Below the pieces are notes generated by a model. It was not told the origin of the DNA, made no database searches, and saw nothing but the letters and a program-made list of their open reading frames with translations. 35,881 nucleotides of DNA. It comes from Chroococcus sp. CMT-3BRIN-NPC107. Lineage in GTDB: Bacteria > Cyanobacteriota > Cyanobacteriia > Cyanobacteriales > Chroococcidiopsidaceae. The stretch is from positions 1 through 35,881 of the forward strand of contig JAHHGY010000036.1 in the NCBI GenBank assembly GCA_019359635.1. Direction: 5' to 3'. Positions within the stretch are counted from its first letter, which is position 1, and each line of letters starts with the position of its first letter. The position numbers were made by a program, and so were the translations under genes. This document shows, in pieces, positions 8,201 through 17,248 of the stretch.

Positions 8201-8581
8201 ATGAATAACGAAGCTTTTTCAAAAGAAAAAACTACTACAAACGACAAGATGGATACTTCTACCGCCGATCGGGGGATTATCCCCGCAGAAGTAGCCGCAC
8301 GGATGGATAGAGAAAGTGGTGATTATCGAGAAACGGCCCACGAACAAGCCGCCGATGCAAGCCTTGATACTACTGGTGGTGCAACGGTAGATCAAGAAGG
8401 TTTAGCAAATAATTATGCTGTGGAACCAGAAATGTACTACGAAGAACCTGGCGATCGCCAAGCAGAAGCAGCACAAGAAACCGCCGATCGCGCTGAAGAA
8501 TTAGCGGAAGTTAATCACGATAAAGAAGGCGAACTAACAACCGACGGCGATCGCCGAGGTAAAGGTACAGGGGTAATTTAA
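8201..8581 (+). CDS. Acidic hypothetical protein
   Basis: 126 residues, strongly acidic, lacking cysteine and hydrophobic segments and rich in Ala, Glu, Asp and Thr; it is probably disordered. The ATG has AAAGGAAAA just upstream, a good ribosome site. The stretch AVEPEMYYEEPGDRQ resembles AVAPQMYDEPGNLR of the small acidic protein at 18236-18454, so the two may be distant paralogues or share a binding motif. I do not recognise a known function. It is monocistronic: a 139-base gap precedes it and a terminator follows within 35 bases. Confidence 0.75.
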   Translation: MNNEAFSKEKTTTNDKMDTSTADRGIIPAEVAARMDRESGDYRETAHEQAADASLDTTGGATVDQEGLANNYAVEPEMYYEEPGDRQAEAAQETADRAEELAEVNHDKEGELTTDGDRRGKGTGVI

Positions 8582-8612
8582 AAGCTTCAATTAAATACTT
8601 AAATATTTAATC

Positions 8613-8659
8613 AAACCGGTTATAAAATTCTTACAGAAGAAATTTTAAACGGTTTTTTA
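8613..8659 (+). terminator. Probable terminator after the acidic protein gene
   Basis: AAACCG pairs with CGGTTT and, inside, AAAATT pairs with AATTTT across a small internal loop. The outer arm runs into TTTTTT. It lies about 32 bases after the stop codon at 8581. An AT-only inverted repeat (ATTAAATA/TATTTAAT, 8590-8611) sits just before it. Confidence 0.7.
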
Positions 8660-8727
8660 TTATCGCAATTAAAGTATTAAGTTTTACATAATTGGCTTGA
8701 CTTTTTAGATTGCTTATTAAAGAGAGA

Positions 8728-8756
8728 TTGACACTAGTTGAATAACAAAAAATAGT
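8728..8756 (+). promoter_or_regulatory. Possible promoter of mtnP
   Basis: A perfect TTGACA (8728-8733) is followed after 17 bases by AATAGT (8751-8756), a weak -10. It lies about 50 bases before the mtnP start. The spacing is right but the -10 is poor, so this is tentative. Confidence 0.3.
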
Positions 8757-8808
8757 TCTTTTCCTAGTAGAATAGCTGGACATTGCAGCGAAATATAGGA
8801 AAAGCAAG

Positions 8809-9681
8809 ATGGCGGAAGCAAAAATTGGTATCATTGGCGGTAGCGGACTTTACAAAATGGAAGCCCTCAAAGATGTAGAAGAAGTACAAATTTCTACTCC
8901 GTTTGGTTCGCCTTCTGATGTTTTGATTGTAGGCACTTTGGCAGAAAACTCTGTGGCATTTCTAGCACGTCACGGGCGCAATCATACGCTACTACCGTCA
9001 GAAGTGCCTTACCTAGCTAATATCCATGCGATGAAACAGTTGGGGGTAGAGTATATAATTTCTGCTTCGGCCGTTGGTTCGTTAAAAGCTGAAGCTAAAC
9101 CTTTAGATATGGTAGTTCCGGATCAATTTATTGACCGGACAAAAAATAGAGTTTCAACATTTTTCGGTGAGGGGATTGTTGCCCATATTGCTTTTGCCGA
9201 TCCTGTTTGCACGCAATTGGCTAGAATATTAACCGATGCGATCACCTCTCTTAATTTGACGGATGTAACTTTGCATCGTGGCGGCACTTATATATGTATG
9301 GAAGGGCCAGCATTTTCAACTAAAGCTGAATCTCATCTTTACCGCCGTTGGGACGCTACAGTTATTGGTATGACTAATTTACCAGAGGCAAAACTGGCTA
9401 GAGAGGCAGAAATTGCTTATGCGACTTTAGCTTTGGTTACAGATTACGATTGTTGGCATCCAGACCACGATAGCGTAACGGTAGACATGGTAATTGGTAA
9501 TTTACAACGCAATGCAGTCAATGCGCAAAAAGTAATTCAAGAAACAGTTAAGCGTTTAAGTGAAAATCCACCACATTGCGAAGCGCATTCAGCTTTGAAG
9601 TACGCAATTTTGACCCCATTGGATAAAGCGCCTCAAAAAACAAAGCAAAAGTTAAAGTTATTGCTGCAAAAGTATATGTAG
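8809..9681 (+). CDS. mtnP: S-methyl-5'-thioadenosine phosphorylase
   Basis: Cleaves methylthioadenosine with phosphate to adenine and methylthioribose-1-phosphate, recycling the by-product of polyamine synthesis and related reactions. [10 protein letters not shown] at the N-terminus, the phosphate-binding [15 protein letters not shown], and [18 protein letters not shown] with [13 protein letters not shown] are the family signatures of the PNP/MTAP class. The length of 290 is normal. ATG at 8809 has AGGAAAA eight bases upstream. It stands alone, with a 396-base gap on its 3' side. It uses the product of AdoMet-decarboxylase pathways, a SpeD-like relic of which lies at 244-600, though the two loci are not linked. 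Confidence 0.94.
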   Translation: MAEAKIGIIGGSGLYKMEALKDVEEVQISTPFGSPSDVLIVGTLAENSVAFLARHGRNHTLLPSEVPYLANIHAMKQLGVEYIISASAVGSLKAEAKPLDMVVPDQFIDRTKNRVSTFFGEGIVAHIAFADPVCTQLARILTDAITSLNLTDVTLHRGGTYICMEGPAFSTKAESHLYRRWDATVIGMTNLPEAKLAREAEIAYATLALVTDYDCWHPDHDSVTVDMVIGNLQRNAVNAQKVIQETVKRLSENPPHCEAHSALKYAILTPLDKAPQKTKQKLKLLLQKYM

Positions 9682-10077
9682 CGATTAAAGTTAGTGGGTT
9701 TGAGGGGTAGTATTTTATGGCTTCTTGAGTTTTATACACTCAATGTTTCAACTAATAGGAGAGGATTTAAAGCTTATTTCTCTCCTATGCTTGGGAAAAG
9801 AACTGAAGATTTTGTTTATGGGATATTTCTCGGTTAGTTCTCCGATTAAGGCAGTTTTTGCCCTTTCTCCCTGCTAGTGTAAGCTTTATTGTGAAAGTTA
9901 GCGTTTGGGCGATCGCACAAATTTCCCACTGCCTTACGTGGTTCTTTAATAAACAATTTTTGCCAATTATTAATTTTATCTTTGGAGGCGATAAGTAAAA
10001 AGCAAAAAATTAGCTGTTGTTTTTTGCTTTTTACTTGTAAATCAAGACAATTTTCGTCACTTTTAAAAGAAGATAAA
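9682..10077. other. Convergent intergenic region with two hairpins
   Basis: A 396-base gap between mtnP and the convergent WGxxGxxG gene. No gene is seen. It holds an inverted repeat with 9-bp arms (ATAGGAGAG, 9755-9763, and CTCTCCTAT, 9780-9788) and the long AT-rich hairpin at 9993-10036 listed separately. Confidence 0.6.
9993..10036. terminator. Long AT-rich hairpin, possible bidirectional terminator
   Basis: Seventeen-base arms are perfect: AAGTAAAAAGCAAAAAA (9993-10009) and TTTTTTGCTTTTTACTT (10020-10036), with a 10-base loop. The T-rich right arm appears on either strand, and the site lies between converging genes, so termination in both directions is plausible. The stem has few G-C pairs, so a mobile-repeat remnant is an alternative. 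Confidence 0.5.
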
Positions 10078-10389
10078 TTATTCTCTGTAACCTGGATTTG
10101 TGCTTACTACGTCAGGATCGCGGTAGCGGGTAGGTTCTTCGTGCTTGCGAGACAAACCTGCTAAACCTGCTAAACCAATCAAGCCTAACCATCCCCAATC
10201 AAAATCGCGATCACCTGTATTAGTATTATCAACGCCCTGAACTGGTTGGCTGGTTGTGGTATCAGGAGATGTGGTTGTACCAGGAGCGCTATCTGTTTGC
10301 GCGGAAACTGGAAGAGATAAAGGTAAAATTGCTAGACCTAAACTAATAGCACTAACGCCGATTAGATTTGATAAGTTAGAACGTTTCAT
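10078..10389 (-). CDS. WGxxGxxG-type small exported protein
   Basis: 103 residues. A signal peptide covers residues 1-30, with hydrophobic core IGVSAISLGLAILPLSLPVSA and likely cleavage after VSA. A Thr/Ser/Asp-rich linker follows, then DWGWLGLIGLAGLAGL and the basic cluster SRKHE. This resembles the WGxxGxxG-CTERM arrangement of cyanobacteria: exported, low-complexity spacer, short C-terminal glycine-zipper helix. The tail after the helix (about 18 residues, ending STNPGYRE) is longer than a usual sorting tail. Function is unknown. It is monocistronic and convergent with mtnP. Confidence 0.75.
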   Translation of the reverse strand: MKRSNLSNLIGVSAISLGLAILPLSLPVSAQTDSAPGTTTSPDTTTSQPVQGVDNTNTGDRDFDWGWLGLIGLAGLAGLSRKHEEPTRYRDPDVVSTNPGYRE

Positions 10390-10520
10390 AATTTTGTTTT
10401 CCTGTTTTGTTTACGAGTCATTACTAAACTATCGGTTTTACTTGCAATTAAAATCAATCTTCCGCTAGAAACTTAGAGGTTTTTGCAGTCTTACTAAAGA
10501 GATACAACCGATCTCTAAAA

Positions 10521-10988
10521 TTAATAGTTCTTCATTGCTCTTTCAATATCGCGTCGATCTTGACGGCGTTTTAAATCTTCTCGTTTGTCATGCAATTTTT
10601 TACCTCGACAAAGCCCAATCGTTACTTTGACTAAACCTTTTTTGAGGTACATTTTCAAAGCAACTAACGTCAATCCTTGCTGTTCTACTCTCCCAATCAA
10701 CTTACGAATTTCTTGACGATGGAGCAACAACTTGCGGTTGCGCCGGGGTTCGTGGTTAAAATACCTCCCACTACCTGTGTAAGGAGAAATATGCACGTTG
10801 ATTAGCCATGCTTCACCTTCACGAATTAAAGCATAGCCGTCTTGAAGATTTGCTTTACCTTCTCGAATAGATTTTACCTCGGTTCCCAGTAGCTGAAGTC
10901 CAGCTTCGTAGGTTTCGAGAATTTCATACTGAAAACGGGCTTGACGGTTATCGCTAACTACTTTGTAACTTTCGCTCTTTTCGCTCAT
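10521..10988 (-). CDS. smpB: SsrA-binding protein SmpB
   Basis: Binds tmRNA and takes part in ribosome rescue by trans-translation. The OB-fold core contains LGTEVKSIREGKANLQDGYA and the C-terminal tail has GKKLHDKREDLKRRQDRRDIERAMK, whose basic helix enters the mRNA channel. The length of 155 is normal. The ATG at 10988 is the family start (MSEKSESYKVVSDN). The tmRNA gene itself (ssrA) was not found in the window. About 300 bases separate it from the divergent response regulator. Confidence 0.95.
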   Translation of the reverse strand: MSEKSESYKVVSDNRQARFQYEILETYEAGLQLLGTEVKSIREGKANLQDGYALIREGEAWLINVHISPYTGSGRYFNHEPRRNRKLLLHRQEIRKLIGRVEQQGLTLVALKMYLKKGLVKVTIGLCRGKKLHDKREDLKRRQDRRDIERAMKNY

Positions 10989-11284
10989 GTACGCTCATTG
11001 CCGCTTCAATTAATTCGCTCTAAAGATAGGAAGCGGTGTATCCATATTAATCAAAAAACTTAACTAATTGTCTATTTAAAGGTATAAGTAGAGTTTTTGG
11101 AAGTCGCTTATTCTGAGAGAAAACACTAAAGGTAAAATATTTCTACCTTAATGAGGGTTAATTTTTTCACTTGTTTGCGTGTAACTATTTATTTATTAGA
11201 GGTTGCGATAATGAGTCAAGTATATACAAATCGCGGTTGTTGATTGTTTTAGTTCTAGTTAGTTTAGTTATATTATTTTTTATT

Positions 11285-11947
11285 ATGCCTTTGACGATCC
11301 TAATTGCTGATGATGATTTAGGGACTCGTCTAGCGATCGGCGATTACCTAGAAATGTATGGTTATACCGTTGTTATGGCTGTAGATGGTCAAGCAGCTCT
11401 AGAGATGGTAGAAGCTTATCATCCCCATCTGATGGTGACAGATATTACTATGCCCCGGTTAAATGGTTATGAACTGGTAAGAAAAGTTCGCCAGCATCCA
11501 GTATTTCGATTGCTCCCAGTGATATTTTTGAGTGGTAGAAACAAAACTGAAGAACGCATCCAAGGCTATAAGTCTGGTTGCGATATCTATTTACCCAAAC
11601 CTTTTGAGCTAAAAGAACTAGGTGCAGCGATCCATAATCTTTTAGAGCGGAGTCAAATGCTACATTCTGAATATCGAGTATCTTTGCTCGCAGAAGTTAG
11701 CCCACATTTACAGCCTTCTATTGCGACTTCAACCGAAAGTAACCATATCTCCCTAAATTTAACTTCCCGCGAACAGCAGGTAGTCTTACTACTCACTCAC
11801 GGGTTGTCTAATGCAGAAATCGGCGATCGCTTGCATTTAAGTTCCCGCACGGTGGAGAAGTATGTTAGTAGTTTATTGAGAAAAACTGATACTAGCAATC
11901 GCGCAGAGTTAGTTGGTTTTGCAATGAAAAACCATTTAGTGGAGTAG
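11285..11947 (+). CDS. NarL-family response regulator (Rre1/Ycf29-like)
   Basis: A receiver domain (about residues 3-120) has the acidic pocket Asp9-Asp11, the phosphoacceptor Asp53 in VTDITMPRLNGYE and the conserved Lys in LPKPFELKELG. A LuxR-type helix-turn-helix (about 155-215) reads LTSREQQVVLLLTHGLSNAEIG and SSRTVEKYVSSLLRKTDTSNR. Total length is 220. The frame is open to a TTG at 11171, but the extra 38 residues are hydrophobic and foreign to the family; ATG at 11285 (MPLTILIADDD) is the family start. The receiver ending and HTH recall cyanobacterial Rre1 and plastid Ycf29, regulators of stress responses; this subgroup call is moderate. Its cognate kinase is not adjacent. It is convergent with the phosphatase gene, 5 bases apart. 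Confidence 0.92.
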   Translation: MPLTILIADDDLGTRLAIGDYLEMYGYTVVMAVDGQAALEMVEAYHPHLMVTDITMPRLNGYELVRKVRQHPVFRLLPVIFLSGRNKTEERIQGYKSGCDIYLPKPFELKELGAAIHNLLERSQMLHSEYRVSLLAEVSPHLQPSIATSTESNHISLNLTSREQQVVLLLTHGLSNAEIGDRLHLSSRTVEKYVSSLLRKTDTSNRAELVGFAMKNHLVE

Positions 11948-11952
11948 GAAAG

Positions 11953-12426
11953 TTAGGATTTTTTCACCGATGCCAATAATCCACTGCAAGCATCAAAAAG
12001 TAGATCGATAACATAGTTAAAGCCTTCCGTGCCGCCGTAATAGGGATCGGGGACTTCCTGGGTGGAATATTTGGAGCAATATTCACACATCAAATGGACT
12101 TTATCGCGGTACTTACCTGTAGGGTCGAGAGCTAAAATATCTTGATAATTAGCTTTATCCATAGCCAGGATTAAGTCAAAATCCTTTAAATCTGATGGTT
12201 GCAACTGCCGAGCTTGACCCACTAGCTCCATACCTAGCTTATTTACGGCGGCGGCGCTCATTCGGCGATCGGGAGGATTGCCCACATGATAGCTTGCCGT
12301 ACCTGCCGAATCGCAGGAGATGCTACCTGTTAAAGAAGCCTGTTCGATCAAATGATTCATAATATTTTCTGCCGTAGGCGAGCGACAAATATTACCCAAA
12401 CAGACAAATAAAAGTTTGCACGTCAT
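11953..12426 (-). CDS. Low-molecular-weight protein tyrosine phosphatase
   Basis: The N-terminal P-loop CLGNICRS (CX5R-S, nucleophile near residue 10) and the general-acid motif VPDPYYGG near residue 127 define the LMW-PTP family. It is 157 residues and cytosolic. Relatives (Wzb, Etp; slr0328 in Synechocystis) dephosphorylate tyrosine kinases of polysaccharide export or other substrates. It follows ybaB by 54 bases on the minus strand and may be the distal gene of a murC-murB-ybaB transcript. Confidence 0.93.
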   Translation of the reverse strand: MTCKLLFVCLGNICRSPTAENIMNHLIEQASLTGSISCDSAGTASYHVGNPPDRRMSAAAVNKLGMELVGQARQLQPSDLKDFDLILAMDKANYQDILALDPTGKYRDKVHLMCEYCSKYSTQEVPDPYYGGTEGFNYVIDLLFDACSGLLASVKKS

Positions 12427-12480
12427 AGGTTTGCTCAGAGTGCTGGCACTACTACACTAGCGCCGCACTCAAAAGTATAT

Positions 12481-12825
12481 TTACATTCCTGGTAATTCTA
12501 AACCACTGGTCAATTCTTCCATCCGTTCGCGCATTATGGCAGTAGAGTTGTTATAAGCATCTTTCATAGCTGCCGTTACAAGGTCAGAAAGTACCTCGGC
12601 TCCCTCAGATACAGCACTGGGGGAAATTTCTACTCGCCTCGGTTCTTGATTGCCGCTCAAAACGACTTTAACTAATCCACCACCAGCTTCGCCGGATATT
12701 TCCATATCCTCCAATTCTTTTTGCAGCACTTTAGCATTTTCTTGAACTTGCTGGGCTTTTTTGAAAGCATCAGCTAATTCTTTCATTTTGCCCAAACCAA
12801 AACCAAACCCTTGTCCCTTTGTCAT
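12481..12825 (-). CDS. YbaB/EbfC family nucleoid-associated protein
   Basis: 114 residues with the family core: a helical N-terminal half rich in [16 protein letters not shown], then [19 protein letters not shown] and VEISPSAV. YbaB/EbfC proteins are small DNA-binding dimers with a tweezer-like shape. The N-terminus is glycine-rich ([13 protein letters not shown]), as in other cyanobacterial members. It lies 86 bases after murB in the same direction; a weak 5-bp hairpin (12892-12905) separates them. Confidence 0.93.
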   Translation of the reverse strand: MTKGQGFGFGLGKMKELADAFKKAQQVQENAKVLQKELEDMEISGEAGGGLVKVVLSGNQEPRRVEISPSAVSEGAEVLSDLVTAAMKDAYNNSTAIMRERMEELTSGLELPGM

Positions 12826-12911
12826 GATGTTGACCGCTTAATAATGCTATTTAAGTTCCATTAAATTATAGATGGGCTGTGGAAGTTCCAAGGCTATATT
12901 TAGCCGTTCTA

Positions 12912-13814
12912 CTACCCAATCGGTTGGAATTCTCCTAGCATTCTCACTTCTGGATGCAGCCACACAGACCAATTTTGCTGTACTTGCTGCTGAACGTGGT
13001 AAATGAGCTTAAAAATATCGTTGGCTTTAGCACCGCCGCAATTAAGAATAAAATTGGCATGGCGTTGAGCTACTTGTGCCGCCCCAACTTGGTAGCCTTT
13101 GAGTCCGCTTTGTTCGATTAGCCAACCTGCCGTGTAAGGTAAAGGGTTGCGAAATACGCTACCACAACTAGGTAAATGGTAGGGTTGGCTAGCTTTGCGG
13201 TGTTCTAGGTGTTTGCTAGTAGTTGCCATGACTAAGCTTGTGTCACCGGGTTGGAGTTGTAAAGTAGCTTGAGTTACTAAGCGATCGCTTCCTTGCAATG
13301 AAGAGGTCCGATAACTATAGTTCAACTCCTCTAAAGTTAGAGTTTCAATTTTCCCCGACGGTAAAAGCACTTGAGCATTAACTAACATATCTGCCATACA
13401 GCTTTTGTGAGCGCCAGCATTCATCACTACCGCGCCGCCAATACTGCCGGGAATCCCTACCGCCCATTCTAAGCCTTGCCAACCTAGTTCGGCAGCTTTC
13501 CAAGCCAGTTTTGGTAATGGTTCTCCCGCCGCGACAGTAACTGTACCTGTTTGGGGATCGAATTCGGTGTGGCGCAAGTGACGAGTGCTAATTACTAATC
13601 CAGGAATACCGCGATCGCTTATTAGTAAGTTAGAGCCTGCTCCTAGCATAGTAATTGCTAATTCCCTGCTTTGGGCGTACTCGAAACTAGCTCTTAATTG
13701 GTTGAAGTTGCGCGGTGCGACATACCACTGAGCCGGGCCTCCCACTCGAAACGAGGTTAAGGTGGCTAAAGGAATTTGAGCTTTAATCTGACATTCGGTA
13801 GCTGGTAGGTACAT
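12912..13814 (-). CDS. murB: UDP-N-acetylenolpyruvoylglucosamine reductase
   Basis: The FAD-dependent enzyme reduces the enolpyruvyl group to lactyl, giving UDP-N-acetylmuramate for peptidoglycan. LTSFRVGGPAQWYVAP begins the FAD domain, LGAGSNLLISD binds FAD, GIPGSIGGAVVMNAGAH is the central signature, and SCGSVFRNP carries the proton-donating serine. The length of 300 is normal for type IIa-like short forms. The ATG at 13814 lies 11 bases after the murC stop, so it is cotranscribed with murC, its next step in the pathway. Confidence 0.96.
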   Translation of the reverse strand: MYLPATECQIKAQIPLATLTSFRVGGPAQWYVAPRNFNQLRASFEYAQSRELAITMLGAGSNLLISDRGIPGLVISTRHLRHTEFDPQTGTVTVAAGEPLPKLAWKAAELGWQGLEWAVGIPGSIGGAVVMNAGAHKSCMADMLVNAQVLLPSGKIETLTLEELNYSYRTSSLQGSDRLVTQATLQLQPGDTSLVMATTSKHLEHRKASQPYHLPSCGSVFRNPLPYTAGWLIEQSGLKGYQVGAAQVAQRHANFILNCGGAKANDIFKLIYHVQQQVQQNWSVWLHPEVRMLGEFQPIG

Positions 13815-13825
13815 AGATTTATGAG

Positions 13826-15301
13826 TTAAGCAGATATTTGGCTAATAGAAGAAATCACGCTAGGGATAATTTGATTGAGGTTTCCCGCTCCTAAAAACAA
13901 CGCCATGTCTCCAGAGCGGAGATTTTCTAGCAGAAACTTAGAAACATCATTCAAGCTAGGTTGATAAGTTACTTGTTCTAGGGCAATTAGTTCTACGAGT
14001 TTTTGACTGCTAACTAACCTTTTGTCTTGCTCTCCAGCACTATAAATATCGGTAATTACAACTACATCCGCATCTTGGAAAGATGCGGCAAAATCTGTTA
14101 AAAAAGTTAATGTCCGGCTGTAGCGATGGGGTTGAAAGATTGCGACTACTCTTGCTCCCGGTTTTGCTTGCAAACGTGCTGATTCTAGCGTGGCGCGGAT
14201 TTCGCTAGGGTGGTGGGCATAATCGTCAATAAAAGTAATTCCCCCTACTTCGCCGCGTAGTTCAAAACGACGACTTGCACCGACAAAGTTAGCTAGGCTT
14301 TGGGCAATGGTGGCAAAATCGAGCTTTAATAACCTACCTACAGCAACCGATGCGATCGCATTACTTAGATTATGTTTTCCTAACAAGCGTAAGTTTAACT
14401 TGCCTAAAACTTCTCCCCTCTCCCATACTGTGGCAGTGGTTCCATCAGCGCGGTACTCAATATCGCTGACGGTATAATCTGCGCCTGTGGGTTGTACGCT
14501 GTAGCTAATTTGGGGCTTGAGACGATTTTTTACTGTTTCGCAATCAATGCAGCCAACTAGCGTCTCGCAGCGACTGGCAAAGGTGAGAAATGTTGCGACC
14601 ACTTGCTCTAAATCTGCGTAATGATCGGGATGATCTAGTTCAATATTTGTTACTACACCAATTGCTGCCGATAATTTGACTAACGAGCCATCTGATTCAT
14701 CGGCTTCTACCACCAAATACTTACTTTTACCCAGTCTAGCGTTGCCATCCCAAGCTAATACTTCGCCACCTACAATAATAGTTGGGTCAACTCCTGCTTG
14801 CAGCAGCATATAAGAAATTGCGCTACTTGTAGTAGTTTTGCCATGAGTTCCCGCCACCGCAATAGTGGAATACTCTGTAATTAAAGCAGCCAATAAATCG
14901 GAGCGATGCCATATTGGGTAACCCAACTCTAGAGCGGCTTTGTATTCTACATTTGTGGCATTTATAGCCGTAGAGTAGATTACTTGAGGTATATGGGGGT
15001 TGCCAATAGCTGACTTGCTAATGGTAGTTGCGACACCTTTACCCATTACTCCCGTTTCTACGGCTATATGGGGGATGTTATCTGTTGACTCTAAAAAAAA
15101 TTCTAAATTGCTGGCTTCTTGGCGATCGAATATCTGCGCTCCAATAGCTTGCAACTTTTGAGTAATATGGCTAGAGCGAGTATCCGAGCCGGATACAGGC
15201 AATTGGCGTTTTGCTAAGATATATGCTAAAGCAGACATTCCAATCCCACCAATACCAATGAAATGAAATGGTTTGCCGCTAAAATCAACAGAATTTTGCA
15301 T
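13826..15301 (-). CDS. murC: UDP-N-acetylmuramate-L-alanine ligase
   Basis: Adds L-alanine to UDP-MurNAc in an ATP-dependent step, in the cytoplasm. An N-terminal Rossmann segment FHFIGIGGIGMSALAYIL, the ATP loop VAGTHGKTTTSS near residue 150, the central VEADESDGS, and the C-terminal FQPHRYSRT are all present. The length of 491 is normal. ATG at 15301 follows a GGAG-like AGGAGC at normal distance. It is the first gene of the minus-strand murC-murB-ybaB row and faces away from gap2. Confidence 0.97.
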   Translation of the reverse strand: MQNSVDFSGKPFHFIGIGGIGMSALAYILAKRQLPVSGSDTRSSHITQKLQAIGAQIFDRQEASNLEFFLESTDNIPHIAVETGVMGKGVATTISKSAIGNPHIPQVIYSTAINATNVEYKAALELGYPIWHRSDLLAALITEYSTIAVAGTHGKTTTSSAISYMLLQAGVDPTIIVGGEVLAWDGNARLGKSKYLVVEADESDGSLVKLSAAIGVVTNIELDHPDHYADLEQVVATFLTFASRCETLVGCIDCETVKNRLKPQISYSVQPTGADYTVSDIEYRADGTTATVWERGEVLGKLNLRLLGKHNLSNAIASVAVGRLLKLDFATIAQSLANFVGASRRFELRGEVGGITFIDDYAHHPSEIRATLESARLQAKPGARVVAIFQPHRYSRTLTFLTDFAASFQDADVVVITDIYSAGEQDKRLVSSQKLVELIALEQVTYQPSLNDVSKFLLENLRSGDMALFLGAGNLNQIIPSVISSISQISA

Positions 15302-15741
15302 TTTTGCTCCTTACACCCCACCACACCGCCGAATCGGGCATGAATGTCACGCGCTATCATATCAAGAATTGAATTTTGTAGATAGTATAATCAGTAAGTT
15401 TTCTCCCTGTATAATTCGATAGATTTTTTGCATCCGTGTTTATCAAGCTGAGTATTTGCAGTCTAAACAGCTATTTCAAGCATTAAAAATATTTGCTTTG
15501 TCTTTACTTTGCCTGCGGAGCAAAAGTTTAGGTATTTAAAAAATATAGCTGGTAATTTACTTACAAATTTCTTAAATTGGGCTATTTTCAAGCTTGGGCT
15601 TTTACTATTGGGGCTTAGATATAAAGGAAATTTGGATATTTTAAGCAAGCTTCCTAACAGCAAGTTATAATGAACCGCCCTTTGCGATATGATGTGGTTC
15701 AATACTATAAGTTTATTCAACACACCAGAGGGCAAGAAGCT
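15302..15741. other. Intergenic region between murC and gap2
   Basis: About 440 bases between divergent genes, which should hold both promoters. TATAAT occurs at 15386-15391 and 15410-15415, but no matching -35 stands at 16-18 bases from either. No gene or clear repeat is seen. Confidence 0.5.
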
Positions 15742-16755
15742 GTGATTAGAGTCGCGATCAACGGGTTTGGACGCATCGGGCGCAACTTTACAAGGTGCTG
15801 GCTGGGTCGAGAAAATAGCAATATCGATCTTGTCGCTATCAATGATACTTCCGATCCAAAAACCAACGCTCACCTGCTTAAGTACGACACAATGCTAGGT
15901 ACGTTGCACGGTGCGGATATTAGTGCCGATGACAACTCTATCATTATCAACGGCAAGACGATTAAGTGTACAAGCGATCGCAACCCCGAAAACTTGCCTT
16001 GGAAAGATTGGGAAATTGACCTAATCATTGAATCAACGGGAGTTTTTGTCAGTAAAGAAGGAGCATCGAAGCATATCAAGGCTGGTGCTAAAAAAGTTTT
16101 AATTACTGCTCCCGGTAAAAATGATGATGGTACGTTTGTAGTTGGTGTCAACGACCACGACTACAACCACGAACAGCACGTAGTTATTAGTAATGCTAGT
16201 TGTACAACTAATTGTCTAGCACCTATTGCCAAAGTTTTGCACGAAAAGTTCGGCATCATCAAAGGCACGATGACTACTACCCACAGTTACACCGGGGATC
16301 AGCGTTTGTTGGATGCTAGTCACCGCGACGTGAGACGGGCAAGAGCAGCAGCAATGAATATTGTACCAACTTCAACGGGTGCAGCTAAGGCTGTAGCTTT
16401 AGTATTGCCAGAATTGAAAGGTAAGCTAAACGGTGTAGCTTTGCGCGTACCTACTCCTAACGTTTCGATGGTAGACTTGGTAATTCAAGTTGAGAAACAT
16501 ACTTTTGCCGAAGAAGTAAACCAAGTTTTGCAAGAAGCAGCGAATGGTTCTCTTCAAGGCATTTTGGCTTATAGCGATTTACCCTTGGTTTCGTCAGATT
16601 ACAAAGGTCATGACGCGTCTTCGATTGTAGATGCTAGTTTAACGATGGTTATGGGTAATGACATGGTCAAAGTAATGGCTTGGTACGACAACGAGTGGGG
16701 CTATAGTCAACGAGTCGTTGATTTGGCTGAATTAGTTGCTAAGAAATGGGTTTAA
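15742..16755 (+). CDS. gap2: Glyceraldehyde-3-phosphate dehydrogenase, Calvin-cycle type
   Basis: Reduces 1,3-bisphosphoglycerate with NADPH or NADH. The Rossmann start [13 protein letters not shown], the catalytic [12 protein letters not shown] (nucleophile Cys near residue 154), the phosphate-binding TGAAKAVA and the S-loop [19 protein letters not shown] mark the Gap2 (GapB-like) class of cyanobacteria. The frame is open to 15670, but the GTG at 15742 gives the standard 337 residues beginning at the Rossmann strand and has GAGGG upstream. It is monocistronic with a terminator 60 bases after the stop. Confidence 0.96.
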   Translation: MIRVAINGFGRIGRNFTRCWLGRENSNIDLVAINDTSDPKTNAHLLKYDTMLGTLHGADISADDNSIIINGKTIKCTSDRNPENLPWKDWEIDLIIESTGVFVSKEGASKHIKAGAKKVLITAPGKNDDGTFVVGVNDHDYNHEQHVVISNASCTTNCLAPIAKVLHEKFGIIKGTMTTTHSYTGDQRLLDASHRDVRRARAAAMNIVPTSTGAAKAVALVLPELKGKLNGVALRVPTPNVSMVDLVIQVEKHTFAEEVNQVLQEAANGSLQGILAYSDLPLVSSDYKGHDASSIVDASLTMVMGNDMVKVMAWYDNEWGYSQRVVDLAELVAKKWV

Positions 16756-16814
16756 GCAATCCCTAAAGGTCAAATTTCTGCCCTTGGTGGATAATACGCA
16801 CAGCTAAAAGTTTT

Positions 16815-16854
16815 GAAAGCCCCGGTTGAGGTAAACAACTTCTTCGGGGTTTTC
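16815..16854 (+). terminator. Terminator of gap2
   Basis: GAAAGCCCCG pairs with CGGGGTTTTC with one mismatch, ending in TTTT. The loop has its own small stem (GTTG/CAAC). It lies 60 bases after the gap2 stop. Confidence 0.8.
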
Positions 16855-17013
16855 GTTTGGACATAGGTGCGTAGTTAGTTGCGCCCTTACGACTAATATT
16901 CGCTAATTTGCGGTGCGATCGCTATCTAAAAAAGGTAAGACGGAATCGTTGTAGAAAATTTTAAATCCTGTTCTTTCGTAAACCAACCTTTGCAAATCAT
17001 CAACGTTGAAAAA

Positions 17014-17248
17014 ATGACGACTATTGAATACGACTTGAAAGAGATCCTAACTAGGCTAGAAAACAAGGTTGACAAAATTGGGGAAGATATTTCGGGGTTA
17101 ACAATAAAAGCTTCGGTATTGGCAGAAAAAGTAGACGGCATAACTAAAACGACTAGATACTCAAAAGTTTATCAATCGTGGAGTAATTATTGGTTTAATT
17201 GTGGCTATTTTGGGAAGATTTACCAAGGTTTTCGGACTAACGAATTAA
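17014..17248 (+). pseudogene. Small membrane-anchored coiled-coil protein, frameshifted
   Basis: From ATG at 17014 (MTTIEYDLKEILTRLENKVD) the first 45 codons give a coiled coil with EKVDGITK. After the AAAA at 17146-17149 the original frame turns into unlikely sequence (TTRYSKVYQSW). If one A is dropped, the protein instead continues KRLDTQKFINRGVIIGLIV, then AILGRFTKVFGLTN and TAA at 17246-17248. That restored form (77 residues: coiled coil, a KRLD linker, one C-terminal membrane helix) is a design I recall for cyanobacterial hypothetical proteins. A single extra A, or a sequencing error in the run, explains this. As read, the gene would end near 17280. It converges with thiL with overlapping stops. 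Confidence 0.7.

Noticed and set aside
11171..11284. Upstream extension of the response regulator from a TTG, with a hydrophobic segment
   Set aside because: The receiver domain family starts at the ATG at 11285; the extra 38 residues look like untranslated DNA.
12892..12905. GGCTA-TATT-TAGCC hairpin between murB and ybaB
   Set aside because: The stem is only 5 bp with no T-run, too weak to call a terminator.
15463..15873. A 136-codon minus-strand frame across the gap2 start
   Set aside because: It overlaps the gap2 5' end and its leader, has low-complexity composition, and shows no domain.
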